DNA of 64,000 nt from Telmatospirillum sp. J64-1 (GTDB taxonomy: Bacteria > Pseudomonadota > Alphaproteobacteria > Rhodospirillales > Magnetospirillaceae), in the NCBI RefSeq assembly GCF_006980715.1, contig NZ_SBHN01000006.1:153441-217440 (forward strand). The letters are read 5' to 3'. Shown piece after piece: positions 47,577-55,852 of the stretch. Below the pieces are notes generated by a model that saw only the letters and a list, made by a program, of their open reading frames with translations, was not told where the DNA came from and did no database searches. Positions within the stretch are counted from its first letter, which is position 1. Each line of letters starts with the position of its first letter. A program made the position numbers and the translations under genes.

Positions 47577-48360
47577 TCACTTGGCAGGCGGTTTGATCGG
47601 ATAGTGCAGCAAGAGGCGGTAGCCGCCCCGCATCATCTTGATGCCGTGGGCAACCAGACGCCGGACCTGATTCTTGCGGGGATCGGCTTCCCAATCTTCC
47701 TTGCTCCCGCGAAAGCCGAGCAGAATTTCGGCAATGACGCGGTAGCTTTCGCCCCGCAGGCGAGCGTCGAGCGCGCGCAGGGACAAGGTGTGAAACTGCC
47801 GGAGCTGGGCGGGCATGGTTCGGAAGTCCGGGCCAGGTGCCCGTCCGCTGAGGGATCGCCATAGGCGGCGGGTCGCATGGGCGCGAAGCTCCATGAAGGA
47901 ATCCATCAGCAGGGTAGCGGCATAGAAGGCGGCTGCATCGGGCACGGCCTCGGGCAGCCAGAATTGATGCGCGACGCCATCGACCTGCCAGATACCATGC
48001 CATCCGTCCGCCGCGTGCCGCAGATCAAGGCCGGACAGATGCGCCAGCGTCACTATAGGTTCTGTCGCGCCGTCCCGATGCTGGACGGGCGAAAGGAGAA
48101 CAACTTGCGGCTGGAGGCTTGGAATCCAGAACAGGGATTGTCGGTCAGGTGGGGTTTCGGGGTCGGACGGGAAATCGCAACCCCCAACGCTTCGAGAAGG
48201 TTTCCAGTCGGCTGGCAGCCGGTTTCTTCAAGCGTGATATGGTCTCGAAGTCGCGATGATAGTCCTCATTGCGACGAAGATACTCCCAGGCGAATCCGGC
48301 GGCGGGGATGGTTTTTGCGTGCCCGTAAGCGCCCGGAACACGCCAATCAATACTCAACAT
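47577..48360 (-). pseudogene. DUF6499-DUF2285 protein gene, frameshifted
   Basis: Two frames together make one known protein type. The first (48360 to 48145) gives MLSIDWRVPGAYGHAKTIPA, then AGFAWEYLRRNEDYHRDFET, the DUF6499 pattern, and ends RWGLRFP followed by a premature stop. In the +1 frame the reading continues SDPETPPDRQSLFWIPSLQP and joins DUF2285: HGIWQVDGVAHQFWLPE and FHTLSLRALDARLRGESYRV. Skipping one base near RFP (about 48171) restores a protein of about 260 residues. It is either a disabled gene, a sequencing error or an unusual programmed shift; no obvious slippery site is seen. Confidence 0.75.
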
Positions 48361-48543
48361 GGCGTCACCTCCCTATACCGGGCGGCGCAGGGCAACGCCC
48401 GGATAGAGAGATTTCAAGAAGACCGGAAGTCGTTGTAGCTGTGCAGTCGCGATAACCGAAGCGCGTAACTCAATAAATTACTTGGTTACTTTGTTCTTAA
48501 CAGTGCGTGTGTGATTCTGCGAGTCGGGCGCAGCCCGGCGAGC

Positions 48544-48652
48544 GCGGCCATGTTTTTGGGCATGGCCGCACCGCCGATCCGCGATGCCGGATCGGCGGAA
48601 AATTGGAGAACCGGGAAGCCGCGCAACCGGATTTCCGGCTGCGCGGCTTTTG
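48544..48652. terminator. Three hairpins downstream of the DUF932 gene
   Basis: In 110 bases there are three perfect or near-perfect stems: GCGGCCATG at 48544-48552 with its complement at 48561-48569; CCGCCGATCC at 48571-48580 with 48589-48598, followed by AAAA; and AAGCCGCGCA at 48616-48625 with 48640-48649, with an inner CCGG pair, followed by TTTT on the plus strand. The last ends just before the DUF932 stop codon, so it can end transcription from both sides. The rest of 48361-48543 holds no gene that I can see. Confidence 0.6.
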
Positions 48653-48656
48653 AGGG

Positions 48657-49850
48657 CTATGCGGCCTTCTCCAGCAAGGTTTTCGCCTTCGTTTCCAGTT
48701 CAAGGCGCGTATCCTGATGGGCCTTGCTGCGGGCATGCGCCGTCATGCCTGCGACGAAATCGAAGATGCTTTCGGGCGGGCGGCCTTCCTCCTGCAACAC
48801 GGTTTCGATGATCTTGCCGGTTTCCGCCTTGCTAAAACCGCGCTTGCGCAAAAAGCTCTCCCGATCCTCGTCGGTGCGGGCGACGATCCGCTCCCGCGCC
48901 GCCTTGATCCCGGCGACGAAAGGCGCGGGGCTGGAATTGGCAAAGCTGGTCAGCGCCGGGGTGGCTTCATGGGCGAAGCGTTGCGCGGCAAACTTGCTGT
49001 GCCGGATGCTGATTTCCTCGAAATTCTCGACGCCCCACAAATTTCGATTCATGCAGACCGCCCGGAGATAGAAAGAGGCGATGCCGAGGGTCTTCGATCC
49101 GACTTCGCTGTTCCAGCAATAAAAACCCCGGAAATAAAGGTCGGGGTCGCCATTCGGCAGGCGTCCGGCTTCGATGGGGTGCGTGTCGTCCACCAGAAAC
49201 AGGAAAACGTCGCGGTCGCTGGCGTAAAGCGTGGTCGTGTCCTTGGTTACATCCACAAAGGGGTTGTGCGTCATGGTCGCCCAATCCAGCACGCCCGGCA
49301 CCTTCCACATGGTGTCCCCGGTTCCGTTCCCGGCGATCTTCATCACGGCGGCGACAAGCTCATGATCCCAGATGCGGCCATAGTCGGGGCCGGTCACGGC
49401 CCGAAGCTCAACGCGGCCATCCTCGGTTTCCAGCGTTTTCACAAGCTCGCCGCGATGGGACAGTAAGCCATGTTGCAGGTTGATGCCAGCCAGCGGCGCG
49501 GGAAGCTCGCGCAGGTATCGGGCCGGTGCACCGACAAGGCTGCAAAGCTGGCCGAAACTCCAATGCGTCGGGGCGACGGGTTGCTCCTGTCCGGGCACGA
49601 TCAGCGAAAGCCGCTCGGTATTGTCGCGGGTCGCCTCCACGCGCACGGCGCGGCTCTCCACGGTGCGCGCCTTGGCGCGATCCGCGCGGGCCTTCACCGC
49701 GTCGTAAAGCTCGGTGAGCGACAGATAGCGCTCATCATCCGGGCGCGAAAACCATTCCGATGAAACGCGACCAATATTCTGGCCGCGCGAAATGTCCACG
49801 CGATACCCCTTGGAAACCGGCTGGCTGGCGTTGATGGTCATGGTGTTCAT
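48657..49850 (-). CDS. DUF932 protein
   Basis: A 397-residue protein of the DUF932 family: THWSFGQLCSLVGAPARYLR, then LETEDGRVELRAVTGPDYGR, DTHPIEAGRLPNGDPDLYFR and GFYCWNSEVGSKTLGI. The C-terminal part is helical and charged. Such proteins are typical of plasmids and conjugative elements, but their function is not established. The ATG at 49850 has AAAGGA upstream; the frame to 49961 reads through a repeat and is not coding. Its leader is identical to that of the ParB-like gene at the right edge. Confidence 0.88.
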   Translation of the reverse strand: MNTMTINASQPVSKGYRVDISRGQNIGRVSSEWFSRPDDERYLSLTELYDAVKARADRAKARTVESRAVRVEATRDNTERLSLIVPGQEQPVAPTHWSFGQLCSLVGAPARYLRELPAPLAGINLQHGLLSHRGELVKTLETEDGRVELRAVTGPDYGRIWDHELVAAVMKIAGNGTGDTMWKVPGVLDWATMTHNPFVDVTKDTTTLYASDRDVFLFLVDDTHPIEAGRLPNGDPDLYFRGFYCWNSEVGSKTLGIASFYLRAVCMNRNLWGVENFEEISIRHSKFAAQRFAHEATPALTSFANSSPAPFVAGIKAARERIVARTDEDRESFLRKRGFSKAETGKIIETVLQEEGRPPESIFDFVAGMTAHARSKAHQDTRLELETKAKTLLEKAA

Positions 49851-49863
49851 GGTCTTTCCTTTC

Positions 49864-49982
49864 ATGGGCTTGGGTTGGAGCGCAGCGCTGCGCTGCAACC
49901 CTGCCCGTCGGCGAGACCGGGGGGTGCAAGGTGCAAGGACGGACGGGCGGAGGGGGATCACCCGGCCTGCACAAGCGGATCG
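49864..49982. repeat. Leader repeat, copy 1 (identical to 63882-64000)
   Basis: All 119 bases match 63882-64000. The repeat starts 14 bases before the DUF932 start codon (13 before the ParB-like one). The other copy runs into the window edge, so the true length may be greater. It contains a GCAGCGCTGC palindrome near 49882-49891. It looks like a shared promoter/5' untranslated region rather than coding DNA. Confidence 0.85.
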
Positions 49983-50541
49983 AAGTCATAACGAAGGTGC
50001 GAAAGCTGGCATCCGCGCGGAAGGCTGGGGATACCGCCCGGCCGCCCTTGTGCCGCGCCAGGGGGCAGCGCCCCCAAGCAACCAGCCCGGCCAGAGCGCA
50101 GCGGAGGACGGGAGAGAAAATCTGATCGGGATACGCAAAACCCGAGAACCGGAAAGCCGTGTATCCCGATCTCCTTGTTCCTTGAGCCGTGGCGACCAGG
50201 ATCGGCCCCGGGCCCCTTGCTCAACCGGGTTGGGCTTGCCGCGAAATGGCCGCCGCCGCCCTTGCGTTATGGGATTGAAGCCGAATGGCGGAAACGCGCC
50301 ATAGGCGTGGTTCCGGCGCAGCCGAAAGCCCGGCCCGAAGGGTAACGCCATCAAACGACACCTATTGTCGCAAATTATGTCGCGCGTTTTCCGCCGCTAA
50401 CGACAAAGACATACGACACGGAGACCTTTGATTTCCAGGATCGGCCGATCTGTTGCAGGCTTTAGGATTTGCGCGACATTGACGCGAGTGCGCTCCGTCT
50501 ATAAGCAACAATTTCAACAAAACATGAAACGTTGAAATGAT
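49983..50541. other. Gene-free, hairpin-rich region upstream of the DUF932 leader
   Basis: About 560 bases without a convincing gene. It holds a GGGGGC/GCCCCC hairpin at 50061-50075, an 11-base perfect stem GATCGGGATAC at 50124-50134 with 50161-50171 around a 26-base loop, and five copies of CGACA or TGTCG between about 50365 and 50435, two arranged as CGACAcctatTGTCG. The left part may belong to the DUF932 leader transcript. The right part, next to arsR, may mark the edge of the second metal cargo. Confidence 0.5.
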
Positions 50542-50907
50542 ATGGACGAAAACGACGCGCTCGCGGGCTTCGCCGCGCTCTCTCACGAGGACCGCTTGCG
50601 GATAATCCGCATGTTGGTCGTCGCCGGCGCTGACGGCATGGCCGCTGGTGCCATCGCCGGCGCGCTCGATAATGCGCCGCCGTCGCGCGTCTCCTTCCAT
50701 CTCAAGGAACTGGAGCGTGCCGGACTCGTGCAGGGGCGGCGAGATGGCAAGTCGATCATCTACAGCGCCGATTGGCCGGCGCTCTCCGATCTCGTCGCCT
50801 TCCTCATGCACGACTGCTGCCAAGGTCACTGCAAATATTGCGATCAAGCGATTGCCCTGTTCGCGAAATGCGAGGGCCGCCCGACCGGCACGATCCGCTG
50901 CGAATAG
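50542..50907 (+). CDS. ArsR/SmtB-family metalloregulator
   Basis: A 121-residue winged-helix repressor: FAALSHEDRLRIIRMLVVAG, then ALDNAPPSRVSFHLKELERA and GLVQGRRDGKSIIYSADW. The C-terminus carries a Cys cluster CCQGHCKYC and a later CEG and CE, as in ArsR proteins sensing arsenite or cadmium through C-terminal thiols. It starts an operon with the BASS transporter 8 bases downstream. The ligand is not known from sequence. Confidence 0.9.
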   Translation: MDENDALAGFAALSHEDRLRIIRMLVVAGADGMAAGAIAGALDNAPPSRVSFHLKELERAGLVQGRRDGKSIIYSADWPALSDLVAFLMHDCCQGHCKYCDQAIALFAKCEGRPTGTIRCE

Positions 50908-50915
50908 GACTGCCG

Positions 50916-51851
50916 ATGCAGAAAGCCCTCGCTTTTGTTGAAAACAATCTCCTGCTGCTGGCCGTTGTAACGGCCGCGCTTGGCCTGCTCGTCCCTTCGC
51001 TCGGCATGGTCCTTGAAAGCGGCATAAGCCCGCTTCTGGCATTGCTGATGCTGGTCATCAGCCTGACATTCGACGCTCACGCCGTGAAGCTGGTTTTCCG
51101 GAAGCCGAGCCGGCAGCTTTGGGCGCTTGGCCTCGTCTATGGTCCCATGTCGCTCGCCGGATGGTTCACCGGGCGGCTGTTCTTCGGCTCTGGGCCGCTG
51201 GCCGCCGGTCAAACCCTTGTCGGCACTCTGCCGACTGACGTTTCCGCTCCGTTGCTGGTCCTGCTCGCACGCGGCAATGTCGCCCTCGCGGCGGTCCTCA
51301 ATGCGGTCAACACAGTGCTTTCGCCCTTCATCGTGCCAATCCTGTTCCTGCTTCTCACCGGAATCGAGCTGCAAGTTCCCATCGGGGCGGTCATCATGGA
51401 ATTAGTGCAGATCGTGGTGCTGCCGACCGTGATCGGGATCTACCTACGCACGCGATACCCGGAAGCGGTCGGCCGACACGATGGCCTCTATCCCTCTCTT
51501 GGTTCGGTGCTCTATCTGCTCCTGCTTCTGGCGGTCGTCGGTCCGAACGCCGAAACAATCCTCGGCTATGGCTGGTTCGCCTTCGTGATCGCGCTGGCCG
51601 CGCTCACGCTGAACCTGATCGGCTATGCGGTCGGGTCCGTCGCGCAAGTCTTTGTGGCCGACCGGCAAGAACTGATCGCCTACCTGTTCACGGTGAGCAA
51701 AAAGGAGTTCTCCATTGCAGCGGCGTTCGTAGCGGCGTCCGGGTTGCCCTCGAAAATCGCCGTGCCTGCCGCCTTCTTCGCTGTGATCCAGATGATTACG
51801 TCACCGATCGCCGCAAAGATTTTGGCATCGAGAGGCCCGGCGCTGCGGTGA
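50916..51851 (+). CDS. Bile acid:sodium symporter (BASS) family transporter
   Basis: A 311-residue protein with about nine to ten helices. It shows the family pattern ISPLLALLMLVISLTFDAHA, GTLPTDVSAPLLVLLARGNV and ALTLNLIGYAVGSVAQVFVA, and a late SKKEFSIAAAFVAASGLPSK. BASS proteins are distantly related to ACR3 arsenite exporters; pairing with an ArsR-type repressor suggests export of a metalloid or its conjugate, but the sequence is not typical ACR3. The substrate is open. Confidence 0.85.
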   Translation: MQKALAFVENNLLLLAVVTAALGLLVPSLGMVLESGISPLLALLMLVISLTFDAHAVKLVFRKPSRQLWALGLVYGPMSLAGWFTGRLFFGSGPLAAGQTLVGTLPTDVSAPLLVLLARGNVALAAVLNAVNTVLSPFIVPILFLLLTGIELQVPIGAVIMELVQIVVLPTVIGIYLRTRYPEAVGRHDGLYPSLGSVLYLLLLLAVVGPNAETILGYGWFAFVIALAALTLNLIGYAVGSVAQVFVADRQELIAYLFTVSKKEFSIAAAFVAASGLPSKIAVPAAFFAVIQMITSPIAAKILASRGPALR

Positions 51852-51858
51852 GCAGTCA

Positions 51859-52275
51859 TTAGGTTCTCGACGGCAGAGGAGACAGGGTTTCGATAATCCT
51901 GCAATCGGCGACGACGCCGCACCCGCATTGGTCGATCATCCTGTCGAGTTCGGCCTTAAGCGCCATCAGATCAGTGATCTTCTTTTCAACCTCTGCACGG
52001 TGTTCACTAGCGATGGCGTCAACAGCCGCACAGGATTGCCCGCGATTGTCGGAGAGTGCGAGAAGCGCCCTGATCTGGTCGAGCGAGAAACCGAGATCAC
52101 GCGCGCGCCGGATGAAGCTCAGCCGGTTCAGATGATCCGGCTCATAAGCCCGATAGTTGCCTTCGGTGCGTGACGGCTCGGGCAGTAGACCATTCTTCTC
52201 GTAAAACCGGATTGTCTCGACCTTGGTGCCGGTCTGCCTTGCAAGATGTCCGATCGTCAGAATTGAAGAGTTCAT
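51859..52275 (-). CDS. Heavy-metal MerR-family activator (ZntR/CadR/PbrR type)
   Basis: A 138-residue regulator: SILTIGHLARQTGTKVETIR, then FYEKNGLLPEPSRTEGNYRA, a dimerisation helix, and the metal loop with Cys near residues 78, 113, 115 and 120 (QSCAAVD; DQCGCGVVADCRIIE). The Cys positions resemble PbrR/CadR proteins for Pb, Cd or Zn. It faces the BASS gene, 8 bases apart. Three dyad sites of the type GACCCTGTA/TACAGGGTC lie within 1.4 kb and are its likely targets. Confidence 0.9.
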   Translation of the reverse strand: MNSSILTIGHLARQTGTKVETIRFYEKNGLLPEPSRTEGNYRAYEPDHLNRLSFIRRARDLGFSLDQIRALLALSDNRGQSCAAVDAIASEHRAEVEKKITDLMALKAELDRMIDQCGCGVVADCRIIETLSPLPSRT

Positions 52276-52280
52276 TGCGT

Positions 52281-52305
52281 GACCCTATAGCGAATACAGG
52301 GTCAA
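52281..52305 (-). promoter_or_regulatory. MerR-type dyad at the merR start
   Basis: Minus strand: TTGACC at 52305-52300 followed by the dyad GACCCTGTAttcgcTATAGGGTC (52303-52281). The dyad ends only 6 bases before the merR ATG, so the -10 region would overlap the first codons; either merR starts later or this site acts in autorepression. Confidence 0.72.
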
Positions 52306-52346
52306 TGTAGGTTCGATCTGGACGTTTGTCGATCTTGATGGCTCGC

Positions 52347-53006
52347 CTATTGTGCCGCTCTGGCACTCTCCACCTCTTCACGCACCAGATCGTGGAGTTG
52401 CTGCGGTCCGAAAGATTCGAGCGGCCTGCCATTCACGAAAAAAGTCGGTGTCTGGCGAACTTTATTGCTCTGAACATCGGCCAGGTCCTGCTCAAGAACC
52501 GCGTCGATCTCGGACGAGGACATCTCGCGCCGTGCCTGCTCGACATCAAGCCCGGCCGCCGCTGCGATTTCCCAGGCTTTCACAAGGTCGGGTGCACCAT
52601 GCACGGCCCATTCCGGCTGGCGCGCCAGCAAGGCTTCCAGCACGGGTTCGTAGCGGTCCTGAAGACGGGCCGTTTCCAGAATCCTGACGGCTTCCTCCGA
52701 TCCCTCATGGAAGGGCGTATATCGGATGACAAGGCGCGCCTCGTCAGGGAAATTCGCCATGATCTGCTTAACGGCTGGATAGAAGGCTCGGCAGGCCTCA
52801 CAGGACGGATCGAAGAATTCCACGATCGTCACCGGCGCATCCGCAGGGCCAATGATTGGTGAATGCGTCCTGACCATCGAATCACCTTGCGGTGTTGCAA
52901 CGAGCTGTGCCGAGGTGCTGCCGTAGCGGTCGTAGAGAAAGGCTCCGCCGGCAAAGACGATCAGTGCGACGAGGCCAGTGAAAAGTACGATGGACCGTCT
53001 GGTCAT
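52347..53006 (-). CDS. DsbA-like thiol-disulfide oxidoreductase
   Basis: A 219-residue exported or anchored thioredoxin-fold protein. An N-terminal helix (SIVLFTGLVALIVFAGGAFL) precedes PADAPVTIVEFFDPSCEACR with the active site CEAC, and the cis-Pro region is VRQTPTFFVNGRPLESFGPQ. It is of the BdbD/DsbA type that oxidises periplasmic thiols. The ATG at 53006 overlaps the DsbB-like gene by four bases; the longer frame upstream is not coding. It lies in the MerR-controlled metal block, which is unusual. Confidence 0.92.
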   Translation of the reverse strand: MTRRSIVLFTGLVALIVFAGGAFLYDRYGSTSAQLVATPQGDSMVRTHSPIIGPADAPVTIVEFFDPSCEACRAFYPAVKQIMANFPDEARLVIRYTPFHEGSEEAVRILETARLQDRYEPVLEALLARQPEWAVHGAPDLVKAWEIAAAAGLDVEQARREMSSSEIDAVLEQDLADVQSNKVRQTPTFFVNGRPLESFGPQQLHDLVREEVESARAAQ

Positions 53007-53443
53007 GCTGGACGCCTCCGGCGCGCGAGAACGAGAAGAAGGGCAATGCTCAAGAAGGCAGAGAGCGATAGGTAGGGGAGCGGCAAAACGCCAAGAATCG
53101 TCATATCCGCGCTCGAACAGGATGGGCCGTCTTGACCACAGGGCTCGATGGCGGCGGGAATGACGCCCGCATAAAGCAAGGAGTGGAACGCCGCGATGGC
53201 GGCGCCGAGGGCGGCCAGTGGAAGCCCGTACCAGGAAACGCTGGCATCGCCCCGAAAGCTGGCAACAGCCAGAATGACCGCCAGCGGAAACATGAAAGCG
53301 CGTTGATACCAGCACAGATTGCACGGTGTCTGTCCCATAATCTCACCAATGAAGAGAGCGCCCAGCGAGGCGGCAAGCGCGATGAGCCATGCCAAGAACA
53401 CGGCCGCCCAGACATTTTCAGTCGTGCCCGCACCGGTGGTCAT
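53003..53443 (-). CDS. DsbB/BdbC-like quinone-linked disulfide oxidoreductase
   Basis: A 146-residue inner-membrane protein with four helices. The first periplasmic Cys pair is in GQTPCNLCWYQRAFMFPLAV, and the second in EPCGQDGPSCSSADMTILGV, the two redox pairs of DsbB/BdbC. It recharges the DsbA-like partner with electrons passing to quinone. It is the first gene of the pair and starts 60 bases from a MerR-type dyad. Confidence 0.93.
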   Translation of the reverse strand: MTTGAGTTENVWAAVFLAWLIALAASLGALFIGEIMGQTPCNLCWYQRAFMFPLAVILAVASFRGDASVSWYGLPLAALGAAIAAFHSLLYAGVIPAAIEPCGQDGPSCSSADMTILGVLPLPYLSLSAFLSIALLLVLARRRRPA

Positions 53444-53503
53444 AGCACTCCCTTTCGCAACGTTTCTTTCGTTCCATCAAGCTTTGTATTTCGAGCATCT
53501 TTG

Positions 53504-53528
53504 CACCCTGTACAAGCTACAAGGTCAA
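53504..53528 (-). promoter_or_regulatory. MerR-type dyad promoter of the dsbB-dsbA pair
   Basis: Minus strand: TTGACC at 53528-53523 and dyad halves CCTTGTAGC and GTACAGGGT between 53525 and 53506, with a long spacer (about 20 bases) and a possible -10 AAAGAT. It differs from the zntA site by a few bases. It points at the dsbB-like gene starting at 53443. Confidence 0.72.
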
Positions 53529-53589
53529 GTCTCTGTGCGACGAATTCGCGCACGGATCGCCGCGCAAAGGTAATCATAGAAACCGGCCC

Positions 53590-53620
53590 TTGACCCTGTA
53601 GTTGCTACAGGGTCTATCTG
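53590..53620 (+). promoter_or_regulatory. MerR-type dyad promoter of the Zn/Cd/Pb ATPase operon
   Basis: Plus strand: TTGACC at 53590-53595, a 19-base spacer made of CTGTAGTTGCTACAGGGTC (perfect dyad core CTGTAG/CTACAG), and -10 TATCTG at 53615-53620. The ATPase starts at 53654. It is a textbook ZntR/PbrR-like promoter and the strongest of the three sites. Confidence 0.82.
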
Positions 53621-53653
53621 CGGTGTTACATCAAATTGTCGAGGTGACATCTC

Positions 53654-55786
53654 ATGGCGGCAGCGAGCCCTTACAAACTGCGTGTAGAAGGCATGGACTG
53701 TGCATCCTGCGCGTTGAAAATCGAAACGGCGATGCAACGTCTGCCAGGCGTTAGCGACGTCAATGTCAGTTACGCCAACGAGACGCTCGCGTTGCAACTC
53801 GATGAGGACCGCACGGCCCTCGGCACGATTGAGCAAAAGATCCGCGCGCTGGGCTACACGCCAGTGATCGAACAGGCGGAGACAAAGGCGGGCCCGCCTC
53901 GTAAGCGCAGTACAGAGGCGTGGTGGAAAGGCAGCAAGGGTCGGCTTGTCCTCCTGACCGGCGCGTTGTTCGTGCTTGCCTTCGCCCTCGCGCGTATCCT
54001 GCCGGATTGGGAGCAATGGCTCTATTCAGGCGCGGCCTTGATCAGCGTTATCCCATTCGCGAGGCGCGCGGTCGCCGGAGCGATGTCCGGCTCGCCCTTC
54101 ACCATCGAGACGTTGATGACGGTTGCGGCACTCGGCGCGGTCGCCATTGGCGAGGCCGAAGAAGCCGCTGTCGTGATCGTCCTGTTCGCAGTGGGCGAAC
54201 TGCTTGAAACCGTAGCGGCTGGCCGCGCGCGCGCCGGTATCGAGGCGTTGATCGACCTCGTGCCTCGCGTCGCGTTCCGCGAGCGCGACGGTGCCGTTGA
54301 GCAGGTCGCTGCCGAAGAGCTGGCCATTGGTGATGTCGTCGTTGTCCGGCCTGGTGACCGTGTGCCGTCTGACGGCACGGTGATTGACGGTGTATCCGAG
54401 GTCGATGAGGCCCCCGTGACAGGCGAATCCGTGCCCGTGCTGAAAGAAGCCGGCGCAACCGTCTATGCCGGCAGCATCAATGCCAATGGCGAGCTGCGGG
54501 TGTCGATCAGCCATGTCGCGGCTGACAACACCATTGCCCGTATCATCCACATGGTTGAGGAAGCTCAGGAATCAAAGGCCCCAACGGCGCGCATGATCGA
54601 CCGTTTCAGCCGCTGGTATACGCCGGGCGCGATGGTCGTTGCGGCTCTGATCGTTGTCGTACCGCCGCTCGCCTTCGGCGGCGACTGGATGACATGGGTG
54701 TATCGGGGTCTCGCCACGCTGCTGATTGCTTGTCCCTGCGCACTCGTGATTTCCACGCCGGCGGCCATCGCGTCAGGTCTTGCAGCCGGCGCGCGTCAGG
54801 GATTGCTGATCAAGGGCGGGGCGGCGCTGGAAATACTCGGCAAGGTCGTAACCGTTGCCTTCGACAAAACGGGAACGTTGACGCGTGGCCACCCCCAGGT
54901 GACGGACATTGTGCCGATCAATGGGGACGAGAACTCCGTCCTTGCCATCGCGGCAGCGGTCGAGCGCAACACCAGCCATCCGCTTGGGGTTGCAATCGTG
55001 GCGGCGGCGGAGTCGCGTGGGCTCGAACTGCCCGTCACCTTCGGAGGCGGCGTTGCCACACCAGGCAAGGCGGTCACAGCGCGATTGAAGGACGGCTTCG
55101 CTTCGGTCGGGTCTCCCCGTCATGCCGCCGAACAGGCTGCCCTTGAAGAGAACATCGCCGAGACGATCACGACACTGGAGAGCCAAGGCAAGACGGTCGT
55201 TGTGCTTTTAAAGGGCAAGACCGTCGAGGGTTTGATCGCTCTGCGCGACGAACCACGCGACGACGCTATCGAAGGTGTGAAGCGACTGACAGATCGGGGT
55301 GTGCGGCCACTGATGCTGACCGGCGACAACAAGCGCACGGCCGACGCCATCGCGGCCCATCTTGGCCTTGAGGCGAGCGCCGAATTGTTGCCCGACGCCA
55401 AGCTCGCCGAGATCGGCCGCCTCAAGGCTGATGGCCCGATCGCCATGGTGGGAGACGGTATCAATGACGCGCCGGCGCTCGCAGCCGCTTCCGTTGGTGT
55501 CGCCATGGGAGCAGGCACCGACGTTGCTTTGGAGACCGCAGATGCCGCGCTGCTCAGAAACCGGGTGACGGGTGTTGCCGATCTCATCGGGTTGTCACAG
55601 GCGACACTCGGCAATATTTGGCAAAATATCGCCATAGCGCTTGGTCTGAAGGCCGTCTTCCTCGTGACGACTCTATTCGGCATTACCACGCTCTGGATGG
55701 CGATCCTCGCCGATACGGGCGCTACGGTCCTCGTTACGGCCAATGCGTTGCGCCTGCTGACCTGGCGCGGCACCCGCGACAAATGA
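53654..55786 (+). CDS. Zn/Cd/Pb-exporting P1B-type ATPase (ZntA/CadA-like)
   Basis: A 710-residue inner-membrane metal pump. One N-terminal HMA domain has GMDCASCALKIE near residue 13. The core shows TGESVPV, the membrane site CPCALVIS (the CPCAL-VISTP type of Zn/Cd/Pb pumps, not the copper CPCALG), FDKTGTLTRG, SHPLGVA and GDGINDAP. It leads an operon with CDF, PCuAC, SCO, CcdA, LspA and flavin monooxygenase genes. Confidence 0.95.
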   Translation: MAAASPYKLRVEGMDCASCALKIETAMQRLPGVSDVNVSYANETLALQLDEDRTALGTIEQKIRALGYTPVIEQAETKAGPPRKRSTEAWWKGSKGRLVLLTGALFVLAFALARILPDWEQWLYSGAALISVIPFARRAVAGAMSGSPFTIETLMTVAALGAVAIGEAEEAAVVIVLFAVGELLETVAAGRARAGIEALIDLVPRVAFRERDGAVEQVAAEELAIGDVVVVRPGDRVPSDGTVIDGVSEVDEAPVTGESVPVLKEAGATVYAGSINANGELRVSISHVAADNTIARIIHMVEEAQESKAPTARMIDRFSRWYTPGAMVVAALIVVVPPLAFGGDWMTWVYRGLATLLIACPCALVISTPAAIASGLAAGARQGLLIKGGAALEILGKVVTVAFDKTGTLTRGHPQVTDIVPINGDENSVLAIAAAVERNTSHPLGVAIVAAAESRGLELPVTFGGGVATPGKAVTARLKDGFASVGSPRHAAEQAALEENIAETITTLESQGKTVVVLLKGKTVEGLIALRDEPRDDAIEGVKRLTDRGVRPLMLTGDNKRTADAIAAHLGLEASAELLPDAKLAEIGRLKADGPIAMVGDGINDAPALAAASVGVAMGAGTDVALETADAALLRNRVTGVADLIGLSQATLGNIWQNIAIALGLKAVFLVTTLFGITTLWMAILADTGATVLVTANALRLLTWRGTRDK

Positions 55787-55852
55787 GCTTAAGCAGTGCG
55801 CGAAGGCAGGTCGCGGCTTCCACTTCTTGCCAAGAAAGCCGAGGTGTAATTT

